64,000 nt of DNA from Owenweeksia sp965214115 (GTDB lineage Bacteria; Bacteroidota; Bacteroidia; Flavobacteriales; Schleiferiaceae): the NCBI GenBank assembly GCA_965214115.1, contig CBDCAU010000008.1:496001-560000 (forward strand). The letters are read 5' to 3'. A program made the position numbers and the translations under genes. Below, in pieces: positions 42,094 to 51,451 of this stretch. Below the pieces are notes generated by a model. That model was not told the origin of the DNA. It searched no databases and saw only the letters and a program-made list of their open reading frames with translations. Numbering within the stretch: the first letter of the stretch is position 1; each line of letters starts with the position of its first letter.

Positions 42094-44076
42094 GTGAAAA
42101 ACTCATTTCTACTCATTCTCCTATTCCCTTTTTTCGCTTCCGCGCAGATCCAAACTTTGCAGAATGCTCACACTGAGAATGTTGCAGTAGATTTCAACCC
42201 CACCCTGAAACCCTTTTACCACGGCGTGGCCAGTGGCGACCCACTCCAAAATTCCGTGATTATCTGGACAAGGGTGACGCCCGATTCCGGTTTTGGCGGA
42301 ACAACGATTTCCGGTACTTGGAAAATCACCACCGACACCGCGATGACCAACCTCATCACTCAAGGAAACTTCACCACGGATTCCTCCAAAGATTTCACGG
42401 TAAAAATTGATATTCAGGGACTTGCGATTGGAACGACCTATTATTATCAATTTGAATCCAACGGAAAAAAATCTTTGGTTGGCCGCACAAAAACGTTGCC
42501 TGTTACCAATGTGAACCGCCTGAAATTCGGCGTGGTTTCCTGTTCCAATTATGAGGCGGGTTTCTTTAACGCTTATGCCGCCATTGGCAACCGCAATGAT
42601 TTGGATGCGGTGCTGCATTTAGGCGATTATATATATGAATACCGCGCGGGCACTTCCAGCGATTCGGCCATCGGGCGTTTTCACGAAAATTTTGAAACGG
42701 TGACCAAAGCGCAGTACCGCGCGCGTTATTCGCTCTATCGATTGGATCCCGACTTGTGCCGCGCCCACCAGCAGCATCCGTTCATCCACATTTGGGACGA
42801 CCACGAAACTGCCAACGACGCTTGGAAGGACGGCGCGCAAAACCACCAGCCCGCCACCGAAGGGCCGTGGGCCCAGCGGAAAAGCGCTGCCAATCAAGTG
42901 TTTTTCGAGTGGCTGCCCATCCGCGAAAACGCCAAGCGGCAGATTTACCGAACGTTTGATTTTGGAAATTTGGCGAAGCTCACAATGCTGGACACCCGCT
43001 TGGAAGGCCGCCAGCAGCAGTTGAATTCTGTGACGAATCCATCGCTGAATGACACCGCTCGCACGATGCTGGGCGACACGCAATTGACGTGGTTTGAAAA
43101 TGAATTGCAAAATTCCGGCGCTGTTTGGAATTTGATTGGCAACCAAGTGCTTTTCGCGCAGTTCAACATCGGCTGGGCGGGGCCAATCATCAACCGGACG
43201 CCGGAGCAGATGGAAAGTATTTTCTTGGATATTTGGGATGGGTATCCGGCTGAACGTCAAAGGATTATCCAATTTTTAAACGATAATCAAATTGACAATA
43301 CCATTTTTTTAACAGGGGATTTCCACAGCAGTTTCGCCTTTGATATTGCCGATACTGTAGTGGATGAAAATAATAATTATGCCCCCATTCCCAATTATAA
43401 TCAACTTACTGGCGCCGGTTCGAGCGCGGTAGAATTCGCCACGCCGAGCATCACTTCCGCCAATTTTGACGAAAGATTGGACACGCTCCCATCTTTTACC
43501 GTTACCATTTTGGAACTCCAAATCAACGATACTTTGCAACAAACAAATACCAACCCCAATCCGCATATGAAATATGTGGATTTGGATAGGCACGGGTACA
43601 TCATTTTAGATGTAAATTCTGATAGTGTTAAAGCCAATTTTTACTATATAAATACTTTAAAAAAACGCAATTCCAATGAAAAATTTGGAACGGCTTGGAT
43701 GGTAAAGAATGGTGAAAATAAATTGGCAAAAGCTAAAACCGAAAGCGCACCCAAAACACAGCAGGACATTCCCGCACCGCTTCACCCAAGTTCGGAAATT
43801 GGAATGGAAGAATTTGAAATTCAGGTTTTTGCAATATATCCCAATCCGGCCAGCGAAGTCTTGAATTTGCAAATTGGAATGGAAAGATGGGATGATTTTC
43901 AAGCACAAATTCTTTCAATGGATGGTAAGGTTTTAAAAGAATTTTATCGCTATGATGATTCGGGCGGGATTTATGAAGTTCAGGTGGACATTTCTGAAAT
44001 TCCAAAGGGTGCTTATATTTTACAAATAAAAAATGGAAGTTTTAAGAAGGGTTTTCGGTTTGTGAAAGCCCCCTAA
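42094..44076 (+). CDS. Alkaline phosphatase D (PhoD)-like protein with T9SS tail
   Basis: About 660 residues from GTG 42094, which puts the signal peptide first (VKNSFLLILLFPFFASAQ). PhoD text: YHGVASGDPLQNSVIIWTR, FGVVSCSNYEAGFFNAYAAI, DAVLHLGDYIYEYRAG, HIWDDHETANDAWKDG, NQVLFAQFNIGW and FLTGDFHSSFAFDIAD give the metal and active-site residues. A type A sorting tail (FAIYPNPASEVLNLQIG to IPKGAYILQIKNGSF) is at the C-terminus. It is a secreted phosphodiesterase or phosphatase that releases phosphate. No pho box was sought. Confidence 0.9.
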   Translation: MKNSFLLILLFPFFASAQIQTLQNAHTENVAVDFNPTLKPFYHGVASGDPLQNSVIIWTRVTPDSGFGGTTISGTWKITTDTAMTNLITQGNFTTDSSKDFTVKIDIQGLAIGTTYYYQFESNGKKSLVGRTKTLPVTNVNRLKFGVVSCSNYEAGFFNAYAAIGNRNDLDAVLHLGDYIYEYRAGTSSDSAIGRFHENFETVTKAQYRARYSLYRLDPDLCRAHQQHPFIHIWDDHETANDAWKDGAQNHQPATEGPWAQRKSAANQVFFEWLPIRENAKRQIYRTFDFGNLAKLTMLDTRLEGRQQQLNSVTNPSLNDTARTMLGDTQLTWFENELQNSGAVWNLIGNQVLFAQFNIGWAGPIINRTPEQMESIFLDIWDGYPAERQRIIQFLNDNQIDNTIFLTGDFHSSFAFDIADTVVDENNNYAPIPNYNQLTGAGSSAVEFATPSITSANFDERLDTLPSFTVTILELQINDTLQQTNTNPNPHMKYVDLDRHGYIILDVNSDSVKANFYYINTLKKRNSNEKFGTAWMVKNGENKLAKAKTESAPKTQQDIPAPLHPSSEIGMEEFEIQVFAIYPNPASEVLNLQIGMERWDDFQAQILSMDGKVLKEFYRYDDSGGIYEVQVDISEIPKGAYILQIKNGSFKKGFRFVKAP

Positions 44077-44117
44077 ATCCCCCAAAGGGGGACTTCCCTC
44101 TTCGGCTACCGCGCTGC

Positions 44118-44675
44118 TTAGCCCCCCTTTGGGGGGTTGGGGGGCTTCTCTCTCTTTCTCTTATAAATCTTCGCCACCACAAAAAACAAAACCCCCAATC
44201 CCACCAAAAGCGCCAGCCCGAACCACAACCCCTGCAAGTTTTTCCATACGGCCAGCATCACAATCGCAATCAAAACCAAAGTGGGCAATTCATTATATAA
44301 ACGGTAACCAAAACTGGAAATCCCCGTCGGTTCGCGGCGCAATTTTTTCATCTGCCGGATGCAGGAAAAATGGTAAATCGTTACTAAAACCACCAGCCCC
44401 AGTTTGATTTGCATCCAAGGTTGGCTCAACCATACCGAGTTGATTATCAGCATCCCCAATCCACCAATCCACGTCATAATCATCGCCGGCGTTTGGATGA
44501 TGTTCATCAGCCGACCTTCCATCAGTTCATATTGCTTGCGCAAAATGGGCGTGGCCGCGTCGTTTTTTTCCCACGTTTCTTTATGATAAACGAACAGTCG
44601 CACGGTGTAAAAAATCCCCGCGAACCAACTGATGAAGCCGATGATGTGCAGCGCTTTGAAAAAGTTGTAAAGCAT
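44118..44675 (-). CDS. hemJ: HemJ/CopD-type membrane protein (protoporphyrinogen oxidase HemJ)
   Basis: About 185 residues from ATG 44675: MLYNFFKALHIIGFISWFAG is the family's first helix with the conserved His; FYTVRLFVYHKETWEK, RKQYELMEGRLMNIIQTPAM, KLGLVVLVTIYHFSCIRQ and FGYRLYNELPTLVLIAIVML follow. HemJ oxidises protoporphyrinogen IX in heme synthesis. The tail KRKREKPPNPPKGG is of low complexity and probably just runs through a repeat. A TAAATTTG box lies 5 bp before the ATG. Confidence 0.87.
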   Translation of the reverse strand: MLYNFFKALHIIGFISWFAGIFYTVRLFVYHKETWEKNDAATPILRKQYELMEGRLMNIIQTPAMIMTWIGGLGMLIINSVWLSQPWMQIKLGLVVLVTIYHFSCIRQMKKLRREPTGISSFGYRLYNELPTLVLIAIVMLAVWKNLQGLWFGLALLVGLGVLFFVVAKIYKRKREKPPNPPKGG

Positions 44676-44680
44676 CGCCG

Positions 44681-44688
44681 CAAATTTA
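44681..44688 (-). promoter_or_regulatory. -7 box just before hemJ
   Basis: TAAATTTG followed by CGGCG and then ATG on the minus strand. The same arrangement as before yicC and the ABC-F gene. Confidence 0.5.
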
Positions 44689-44832
44689 GGTGGGAGAATT
44701 TCAGCAGCGTTGATTTTCAACCATTTGATTTTCAAAAAACAAGCGGCTTACTTTTTTATAATGAAAAAATCAGACAACCAATTCTGTCAAAAAATCTTTA
44801 CGAATAAGCGATCCAAAACACTTGCTTAACCG

Positions 44833-44840
44833 TAAGTTTG
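44833..44840 (+). promoter_or_regulatory. -7 box of the DUF4331 gene set
   Basis: TAAGTTTG followed by CACC, 26 bp before ATG 44867. Confidence 0.45.
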
Positions 44841-44866
44841 CACCGTAATAACAAATAAACACGATT

Positions 44867-45547
44867 ATGAACTTCAAAAAATCGCTCTTGGCTTTCGGCG
44901 CTATCGCCGTTGTAGGCGTGAGCACTTGGCTGATTGCGGCCGACCACGTGGACGCTCCCGATGTGCGGGTAGCCGACTTCGAAGGCACCACGTCAGATAT
45001 TGCTGACCTTTACGCCTTTCAAAGCGAGCAGAACAATAGCAAAATGGTGCTGGTAGGCACTATGCAGGGGCTGATGTCTCCGCAAGCTACGCAGAATGCA
45101 TCTTTCGATGAGGATGTACTTCTCGAATTCAACATCGATAACGATGGAGACCTAGTGGAAGATTTGGTGATCCAGTGTACTTTCAAAGACAATCAAATGA
45201 TTGTGTACGGCCCGCTGACGCCCGATCAAATAGGTCTTACCAGTGTGGTAACCGAGGATGATCCGACCGTTACCGTGGATGTTACGCCTTATGGCACCTC
45301 CGCCATTTCCATCACAGAAAATGATGTGAAAGCTTTTGCCGGCGCACGCGATGATCCCTTCTTCTTCGACATTTTGCAGTACAACGAGATTGTTGCAAAA
45401 AGAGCAACTTCTTTTAGGACGCCTGGCGTTGATACCTTCGCGGGTACAAACGTGATGGCCGTTGTTTTGGAATTGCCCAAGTCAATGTTTGGCGTCGGTT
45501 CTGGCGCTTCCTTCAATGTTTGGCTCGAAAGCAAGCGCAGCAATTAA
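44867..45547 (+). CDS. DUF4331 family secreted protein
   Basis: 226 residues. Signal peptide MNFKKSLLAFGAIAVVGVST, then AADHVDAPDVRVADFEGTTS, DIADLYAFQSEQNNSKMVLV and VLLEFNIDNDGDLVEDLVI with ALDH-free GVDTFAGTNVMAVVLELPKS: the DUF4331 pattern (a family secreted in Bacteroidota and other phyla). It is followed 29 bp later by a second DUF4331 gene, so the set is transcribed together. Function unknown. Confidence 0.85.
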   Translation: MNFKKSLLAFGAIAVVGVSTWLIAADHVDAPDVRVADFEGTTSDIADLYAFQSEQNNSKMVLVGTMQGLMSPQATQNASFDEDVLLEFNIDNDGDLVEDLVIQCTFKDNQMIVYGPLTPDQIGLTSVVTEDDPTVTVDVTPYGTSAISITENDVKAFAGARDDPFFFDILQYNEIVAKRATSFRTPGVDTFAGTNVMAVVLELPKSMFGVGSGASFNVWLESKRSN

Positions 45548-45576
45548 GCACAAAATCTTTAAAAACACTTTTTGAT

Positions 45577-46149
45577 ATGAAATTTTTCAACGACAGAAAA
45601 TCAATGTTGGGCGCGGCGTTTTTGGCCAGCACCCTCATTTTCGCGACATCCTGCGGGGATGATGATGATATGGGAATGGATGACGATGGCCCCACCGGCC
45701 CCAACAAGACCACTTACACTCAGGAAGACCAAATGGGTCGCCCTGCCATCAACACTGTTTTGGTGACGATGGGGAACAAGAACGAGTTCAACACCACCAT
45801 TCCTTCGGATATGGAGGCGGAATTTCAAGCGGATTTTGCCGCGCGGGTGGCCGCTTTGAACCCTGACTTTGACTCCACGGCTCTGGGAGACGATGCTACC
45901 GAACTCAGTACGCTGCTTTCCAATGACGTTTTGGGAGTGGCCACGAACGGCAAAACCACTTTTGCCGACCTGACCGATGGCACCATCCTGACGGGTCGCA
46001 AACTGACCGATGACGTGGTGGACACCGAATTGCTGCTGATTTTCGGCGGCTCCGATGGGATGCAAAAGCCTGGTTTGGTGAGCGATAACGTAGATGAAAA
46101 CGACAAGCTGTTTTTGTCCACTTTCCCCTATTTGTCGTCTCCTCACTAA
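45577..46149 (+). CDS. DUF4331 family lipoprotein, short form
   Basis: 190 residues. Lipobox in LASTLIFATSCGDDDD; then EDQMGRPAINTVLVTMGNKN, AARVAALNPDFDSTALG and DGTILTGRKLTDDVVDTELL, which matches the distal part of DUF4331 proteins. With the gene before it, it may form a complete two-part DUF4331 system. A hairpin terminator follows at 46182-46211. Confidence 0.78.
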   Translation: MKFFNDRKSMLGAAFLASTLIFATSCGDDDDMGMDDDGPTGPNKTTYTQEDQMGRPAINTVLVTMGNKNEFNTTIPSDMEAEFQADFAARVAALNPDFDSTALGDDATELSTLLSNDVLGVATNGKTTFADLTDGTILTGRKLTDDVVDTELLLIFGGSDGMQKPGLVSDNVDENDKLFLSTFPYLSSPH

Positions 46150-46181
46150 TCAAAACTTTTGGTTTTAATAAGTTAAGATGA

Positions 46182-46213
46182 AAGTGGCTGCCTTCGGGTA
46201 GCCGCTTTTTTTA
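46182..46213 (+). terminator. Terminator after the DUF4331 pair
   Basis: AAAGTGGCTGCC and GGTAGCCGCTTT pair around a TTC loop and are followed by Ts. Confidence 0.75.
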
Positions 46214-46232
46214 TTTTATAAATAGAACAAAA

Positions 46233-47525
46233 ATGAATAGAATTGCCCTGTTTTTATTGACGCTATTTTTAGTGCAATGTGATGCGGAAAAGGAGAACCC
46301 AAATATTGCATCGGAAAAAGATGTTTTGCCTTATTTAAATTATGACAAAAAAAGCGCGGATGGAAACTTGCAATTTTGGGAGGCGGAGCTGACCGAAAAC
46401 GAGCGGAACATCTTGGCGATGCCGCGCGTGGCGGGCGCGCTTTCAGGGCGGTTCAGGAGCGAGGGGCGAATCGGGGATTTACTGCGTTCCGACAGCCTAT
46501 TGCGCCGCACGGTGCAAATAAACGCCCAACCTTCGGCGGGGCTGTATTTGAGCTTGGCGCAAAATGCCATCGCGCAGCATCAGTTCCGCCGCGCCAACCT
46601 GTATTTGGACACGGCCTTTTCCATCGGTGACCGACCCTACGGAACGATGCTCCTGCGTTTTGATGTGGCAATGGAAACAGGCGATTATCCACTGGCCGCC
46701 AGCCTTTTAAAGCAAATCCAAAATGAACGCAGCAAGTTTCAGTACCTTTTGCGGAAAGCCAAATATCAAGATTATGAAGGCGACTTGGAAGGCGCGCTAA
46801 AATCAATGGAGGAGGCGCTGGCTTGGGCGGAGGAAAAGGAGAACGAAGCACTGATTTTGTGGGCGCGCAGCAACCTCGCGGATATGTATGGCCACGATGG
46901 TCAAATCCAAAAATCCTACGATACCAATCTGAAAGTTTTGGCGCAGGATTCGTCTTATAAATATGCGCTGAAAGGGATTGCTTGGGTGGCTTATGCCAAT
47001 GACAAGAATTTGGAATTGGCGAAAGCAATCATTCAAAATTTGCATCAAAAAAACCCTAAACCAGATTATGATTTATTGTTGGCAGAAATGGCCGCTTTTG
47101 AAGGGGATGAAAAGGCCGAAAAAGAACATTTAAAATTGTTCAAAAAAGAGGCATCTAAACCCGAATATGGCGGAATGTACCATACTTATCTATTTGACAT
47201 TTATGCCGATGAAAAATCCAGTTTGCCAAAGGCCAAGGCCATTGCCTACCAAGAAATCGCGGAGCGGCCCACCCCGGCTTCTTACAGTTTGTTGGCGTGG
47301 GTGTATTCTAAAAATGGCAACGTGGAAAAAGCAGTGGAAATCATTGAAAACCAAGTGGCTGGAAAAACCTACGAACCAAACGCACAGTATAAAATGGGCG
47401 TGATTTACAAATTGGATGGGCAAAATGACAAGGCGGAAAAATATCTGAAAGAAGCGCAATCCGCGGCGTATGAATTAGGGCCGGGAACAGCGGCCCACGT
47501 TGAAAAACTCCTTTCCCAATTATAG
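46233..47525 (+). CDS. TPR-repeat lipoprotein
   Basis: 430 residues. Lipobox LTLFLVQCDAEKEN, then repeated TPR helices (SAGLYLSLAQNAIAQHQFRR, ALAWAEEKENEALILWAR, WVAYANDKNLELAKAIIQ, YSLLAWVYSKNGNVEKAV, YKMGVIYKLDGQNDKAEKYL). It likely serves as a periplasmic scaffold for an outer-membrane process. In several Bacteroidota, DUF4331 genes sit beside TPR genes, so it may belong to that set. A terminator follows at 47548. Confidence 0.85.
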   Translation: MNRIALFLLTLFLVQCDAEKENPNIASEKDVLPYLNYDKKSADGNLQFWEAELTENERNILAMPRVAGALSGRFRSEGRIGDLLRSDSLLRRTVQINAQPSAGLYLSLAQNAIAQHQFRRANLYLDTAFSIGDRPYGTMLLRFDVAMETGDYPLAASLLKQIQNERSKFQYLLRKAKYQDYEGDLEGALKSMEEALAWAEEKENEALILWARSNLADMYGHDGQIQKSYDTNLKVLAQDSSYKYALKGIAWVAYANDKNLELAKAIIQNLHQKNPKPDYDLLLAEMAAFEGDEKAEKEHLKLFKKEASKPEYGGMYHTYLFDIYADEKSSLPKAKAIAYQEIAERPTPASYSLLAWVYSKNGNVEKAVEIIENQVAGKTYEPNAQYKMGVIYKLDGQNDKAEKYLKEAQSAAYELGPGTAAHVEKLLSQL

Positions 47526-47547
47526 GAGGGAAAATGGTACGAAAAAC

Positions 47548-47582
47548 AGAGCGGCACGTTTAACTTGCCGCTCTTTCTTTTT
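47548..47582 (+). terminator. Terminator after the TPR gene
   Basis: AGAGCGGCA pairs with TGCCGCTCT, followed by TTTCTTTTT. Confidence 0.75.
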
Positions 47583-47587
47583 ATAAA

Positions 47588-48772
47588 ATGCCCACAGATT
47601 TTGAAGTTGTAATTGTTGGTGCTGGCCCGGCGGGCGCCACGCTTTCCCACTTTTTGTCGAAAAAGAAAATCCCGCATCTTTTGCTGGAAAAATCCATCTT
47701 TCCGCGCGACAAAATTTGTGGCGACGGCCTTACGGTGGATGTTCTAAATTGTCTGCAACGCATTGATCCGCAGCTTCTTGAAGAGTTTATGGCCGAATCG
47801 GAAATGTTGCCGAGCTGGGGGTTTTGCTTCCATTCCGCCAATGGCAAGGAGTTGCGCTACGATTTCAAAAACGATGGTTTTAAAGTAGCGCCGTTTTACA
47901 CTTCGCGCCGTCTGGATTTAGACCATTTTTTGATTAAAAAACTGAACCCGAAATTTTGTTCTTTTTATCCTACCACCGAAATCACGGGAATAGAACGCGA
48001 ACCGGAGGGCTTAAAATTTTGGTACAAAAACGGAATGGGAACGCAGACCGCCAAAACCAAAATCATCATCGGGGCGGAGGGCGAAAAACCAGTAGTTTCC
48101 AAATTGTTGGGATTGTCCCATTTTCGCCAAAAAAAGAACCTGATTGGTGCATTGCGGATCTATTACAAAAATGTGCAAGGTTTCCATCAAAATAACCATC
48201 TCGAATTTTTCTTTGACAAGCGAATGTTGCCCGGTTATTTTTGGATATTCCCGCTAACGGAAAATACCGCCAACGTGGGCTTGGGTATGGTCAGTTCGCA
48301 GCTTTCCAAACGGAAGGTGAATTTAAAAAAAAACCTGGCGGAAATAATCGAAAGCCACCCGCGCATTTCGGAAATGATGCAAAACGCCGAGCCGCTGGAA
48401 AAGCCTCGGGGCTGGGGTTTGCCGCTGATTACGCCGCAGCGGAAAATTGCGGGAAAAAACTACTCTTTGATTGGCGACGCCGCCGGGATGATTGAACCGT
48501 TCACCGGCAAAGGCATCGGCCCGGGGATGGTTTCGGCGCGCCTCTGTGCTGACCATATCGAGGCGAGTTTGCTTTCTAAAAATTATGATTTATCGGGATA
48601 CGAAAACCACGTTTACCGCTATTATAAAAATGAAATAAAAACGGGCTATTTTTTACAGAAAACCTTACGAAACAAGCATTTTGTAAATATTCTTATGGGT
48701 GCAATGAATTCGCCAAAAATCAAACAGTGGAGCCATCAAAAAATGGTGCGGGATTGGAAGAAATGGATTTGA
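47588..48772 (+). CDS. Geranylgeranyl reductase family flavoprotein
   Basis: 394 residues. FAD-binding VVIVGAGPAGATLSHFLSKK; RDKICGDGLTVDVLNCLQRI; C-terminal FAD motif SLIGDAAGMIEPFTGKGIGP. The family reduces isoprenoid chains or acts on other substrates with FAD. It starts 6 bp after the TPR terminator, so it may have its own promoter. Substrate unknown. Confidence 0.88.
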   Translation: MPTDFEVVIVGAGPAGATLSHFLSKKKIPHLLLEKSIFPRDKICGDGLTVDVLNCLQRIDPQLLEEFMAESEMLPSWGFCFHSANGKELRYDFKNDGFKVAPFYTSRRLDLDHFLIKKLNPKFCSFYPTTEITGIEREPEGLKFWYKNGMGTQTAKTKIIIGAEGEKPVVSKLLGLSHFRQKKNLIGALRIYYKNVQGFHQNNHLEFFFDKRMLPGYFWIFPLTENTANVGLGMVSSQLSKRKVNLKKNLAEIIESHPRISEMMQNAEPLEKPRGWGLPLITPQRKIAGKNYSLIGDAAGMIEPFTGKGIGPGMVSARLCADHIEASLLSKNYDLSGYENHVYRYYKNEIKTGYFLQKTLRNKHFVNILMGAMNSPKIKQWSHQKMVRDWKKWI

Positions 48773-48810
48773 AAAATTTACGATTTTTCCGATTGACGAT
48801 TTTCGATTGT

Positions 48811-48848
48811 AAAGACCTTGCAGGTTTTCGAAAACCTGCAAGGTCTTT
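48811..48848. repeat. Perfect 38-bp palindrome
   Basis: Two 19-base halves, first AAAGACCTTGCAGGTTTTC and its exact complement, in the gap between the flavoprotein and UPF0173 genes. A transcript would fold into a hairpin, so it may end transcription or be a mobile palindrome of this genome. Confidence 0.9.
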
Positions 48849-48930
48849 AACGTGCCGAATGCCCAATGCAATGTCGTCCTAATGTTGCAAACAATTTCCC
48901 AACGGTTTTGTAAAATATTCATAATCTAAA

Positions 48931-48938
48931 TATTTTTG
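48931..48938 (+). promoter_or_regulatory. -7 box before the UPF0173 gene
   Basis: TATTTTTG, with TTG 20 bases upstream (48908-48910) and only 4 bases before ATG 48943. If used, the mRNA would be leaderless or nearly so. Confidence 0.4.
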
Positions 48939-48942
48939 AATT

Positions 48943-49626
48943 ATGAAACTGACGTATTACGGGCATTCTTGCTTTTCGGTAAACATTGGCGGCAAAGACG
49001 TGCTTTTTGACCCTTTCGTAACGAACAACGAAAAAGTGGAAAACATTAATGTGGATGAAATTCCTGCGGATTTTATTTTGGTAAGCCACGGCCACTTTGA
49101 CCACATCGACGATCTGAAATCCATCGCCGAACGTACTGGCGCTCAGGTGGTTTGCAATTTTGACATTATGACTTGGCTGGACGAGGAGAAAGGTTTGGAA
49201 AACCTGTCGCCGCTGAACCAAGGCGGAAAGACCGAACTGGATTTCGGCACCGTAAAAATGGTGGCGGCCGTCCACGGCAGTCGCCTCCCGGATGGTAGCG
49301 ATGGCGGCAGCCCCGGCGGGTTTGTAGTGAAAAGTGATGAGGGGAACTTCTACTTTGCCGGCGACACCGCGCTGACGATGGATATGAAACTCATCCCCGA
49401 TTTTGCCAAGCTGGATTTTTGCGTCCTTCCCATTGGCGATACCGCCACGATGGGGGTGGAGGATGCCATCCGCGCTTGTGATTTTGTGGAATGCGACAAG
49501 GTTTTTGGGGTGCATTATAATACTTTTCCTTTCATCGAAATTGATAAAGATGAAGCGGTGCGGAAATTCAAAGAAGCAGGGAAAGAGCTGATTTTGATGG
49601 AGGCGGGGGAGAGTCGGGAGTTTTAA
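48943..49626 (+). CDS. UPF0173 metal-dependent hydrolase (metallo-beta-lactamase fold)
   Basis: 227 residues. MKLTYYGHSCFSVNIGGKDV, LVSHGHFDHIDDLKSIAER (HxHxDH metal site), MVAAVHGSRLPDGSDGGSPG and YFAGDTALTMDMKLIPDF, then VFGVHYNTFPFIEIDKDEA. These are the UPF0173 blocks with the full set of metal ligands. Substrate unknown. Convergent with rfbB and separated from it by a hairpin. Confidence 0.93.
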   Translation: MKLTYYGHSCFSVNIGGKDVLFDPFVTNNEKVENINVDEIPADFILVSHGHFDHIDDLKSIAERTGAQVVCNFDIMTWLDEEKGLENLSPLNQGGKTELDFGTVKMVAAVHGSRLPDGSDGGSPGGFVVKSDEGNFYFAGDTALTMDMKLIPDFAKLDFCVLPIGDTATMGVEDAIRACDFVECDKVFGVHYNTFPFIEIDKDEAVRKFKEAGKELILMEAGESREF

Positions 49627-49643
49627 AATCTTTAGGGATTCCG

Positions 49644-49676
49644 AACTTTTCCAAAGTTCAAAACTTTGGAAAAGTT
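49644..49676. terminator. Bidirectional hairpin between UPF0173 and rfbB
   Basis: AACTTTTCCAAAGTT (49644-49658) pairs with AACTTTGGAAAAGTT (49662-49676) with a 3-base loop. The word ggaactttggaaaagttt also occurs near 715 (no hairpin there). Confidence 0.75.
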
Positions 49677-49683
49677 TCTTCAT

Positions 49684-50742
49684 TCACCGCCCCTCATACA
49701 TCCCCTCATAATAATCCTGATACGCCCCACTCGTCACATTCTCCAGCCACTCCTCATTTTCCAAATACCAATCAATCGTTTCGGATAGACCTTCTTCAAA
49801 GGTCACGGACGGTTCCCAGCCCAGTTCATTTTTGATTTTATTCGCGTCGATGGCGTAGCGACGGTCGTGGCCGGGGCGATCAGTTACGTAGGTGATGAGC
49901 TTTTCAGATGCGCCCTTTTCGCGGCCCAGCTTTTCGTCCATTTGCTGGATGAGGATTTTTATCAAATCAATGTTCTGCCACTCGTTGAAGCCGCCGATGT
50001 TGTAGGTTTCGCCGAGTTTTCCTTCGCGGAACACTAGCTCGATGGCGCGGGCGTGGTCGATGACGAACAGCCAGTCGCGGGTGTATTTTCCATCGCCGTA
50101 CACGGGCAGCGGCTTTTCGTTTTTGATATTGTGGATGAAGAGTGGAATCAGCTTTTCAGGGAATTGGTTGGGGCCGTAATTATTACTACAGTTTGTCACG
50201 ATGTAAGGCAATCCATAGGTTTCGCCATAAGCACGCACGAAATGGTCGGAACTCGCTTTGCTGGCGGAATAAGGAGAATTCGGGTCGTAAGCCGTGGTTT
50301 CCAAAAACAAGCCTTCCGCGCCCAGCGTTCCGTACACTTCGTCGGTGGAAACGTGGTAAAAAAGATGACCGTCAAAGTTGTCCTTCCAAGTGTCGCGGAA
50401 GGCGTTCAGCAAGTTGGCCGTGCCGATGACGTTCGTCCGCACAAAGGCCAGCGGGTCGGTGATGCTGCGGTCCACGTGGCTTTCGGCGGCTAGGTGGATG
50501 ACGTCCGTGAACTGGTGCTCGGCAAAAAGTTGGTCGATTTGCTCAGCGTTAACGATGTCCGCTTTCAAAAAATGGTAATTGGGTTTTTCCTCGATGTCTT
50601 TCAGGTTTTCCAGATTGCCCGCATAGGTCAGCGCGTCCAGATTGTAAATTTCCCAATCGGGATGTTTTTCGATAAACAAACGAACGACGTGCGAACCGAT
50701 GAAGCCGGCGCCGCCGGTGATGAGGATTTTCTTTGGGGGCAT
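49684..50742 (-). CDS. rfbB: dTDP-glucose 4,6-dehydratase
   Basis: 352 residues. Rossmann ILITGGAGFIGSHVVRLFIE, active-site STDEVYGTLGAEGLFLETTA with YSASKASSDH (Tyr/Lys), NCSNNYGPNQFPEKLIPLFI and IGGFNEWQNIDLIK. It makes dTDP-4-keto-6-deoxyglucose for rhamnose and other deoxy sugars. No rfbA, C or D lies next to it in this window. It points toward the nucleotide-sugar operon but stands apart. Confidence 0.95.
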   Translation of the reverse strand: MPPKKILITGGAGFIGSHVVRLFIEKHPDWEIYNLDALTYAGNLENLKDIEEKPNYHFLKADIVNAEQIDQLFAEHQFTDVIHLAAESHVDRSITDPLAFVRTNVIGTANLLNAFRDTWKDNFDGHLFYHVSTDEVYGTLGAEGLFLETTAYDPNSPYSASKASSDHFVRAYGETYGLPYIVTNCSNNYGPNQFPEKLIPLFIHNIKNEKPLPVYGDGKYTRDWLFVIDHARAIELVFREGKLGETYNIGGFNEWQNIDLIKILIQQMDEKLGREKGASEKLITYVTDRPGHDRRYAIDANKIKNELGWEPSVTFEEGLSETIDWYLENEEWLENVTSGAYQDYYEGMYEGR

Positions 50743-50833
50743 ATTTTTAGTTTTTGAGAATGAGTAGAGTGAGAAATTTTTTACAAAATAAAGGAATAGA
50801 TTAGTTTTGACGGACTCAAATTCGATTAAAGAA

Positions 50834-51352
50834 ATGAAAAAAGCGATAGCTGCAATTATCCTGATTTTTACGGGATTTTCAACCGAGGCACAGTTCCGTC
50901 ACAATTTGGAAATCGGCGGTTCTAATTTTACTGGATTTTCGTTCACCACGGAATATCAATTCCAAATCGGCCCCGATTCACTATTTTACATTTCGCCTAA
51001 AATCGGCATCGGTCATCTCATCATTTGGGATTATGGAATGACTGCGCAGTTTGGTTTGGGCGTTGGCCATTTCTTTAATGAAAAGCACGGCATCGAATTG
51101 AACACGAATATTAGCCACATCTTTGAAAGCCCCTTAGTCCCCTTTCGCTGGGATGGGGACGTGGGTGACGGTGGGGGCACTGACTTTGAAAATGATGAAC
51201 TTTGGTTCACAGGACTGGATTATAAGCTGAGAATTCGTAAAACCACTTACAGTTTTGGTGCGGGCGTTTTAACGCTTTTAGAAAGACGAGACGGTTATTT
51301 GGGTTCTCCACAAGATGCCATTCCAATGGTAAAACTGGGAATTGGGTTTTAA
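50834..51352 (+). CDS. Small outer-membrane beta-barrel-like protein
   Basis: 172 residues from ATG 50834. Signal peptide MKKAIAAIILIFTGFSTEA-Q, then regular strands (HNLEIGGSNFTGFSFTTEYQ, LFYISPKIGIGHLIIWDYGM, LWFTGLDYKLRIRKTTYSFG), ending MVKLGIGF. The terminal Phe and strand pattern fit a barrel. Function unknown. Confidence 0.72.
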   Translation: MKKAIAAIILIFTGFSTEAQFRHNLEIGGSNFTGFSFTTEYQFQIGPDSLFYISPKIGIGHLIIWDYGMTAQFGLGVGHFFNEKHGIELNTNISHIFESPLVPFRWDGDVGDGGGTDFENDELWFTGLDYKLRIRKTTYSFGAGVLTLLERRDGYLGSPQDAIPMVKLGIGF

Positions 51353-51363
51353 TTGAAATTCAG

Positions 51364-51397
51364 AAGCCGACGGTTTTTGAATCGGCGGCTTTTTTTA
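51364..51397 (+). terminator. Terminator after the barrel gene
   Basis: AGCCGAC and TCGGCGGCT pair imperfectly around a T-rich loop, followed by a run of seven Ts. Confidence 0.65.
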
Positions 51398-51451
51398 AAA
51401 ATTCGGCTAAAGCCACAAACAGGCAGTCATTTTAAGAATTAACAAAATGGT

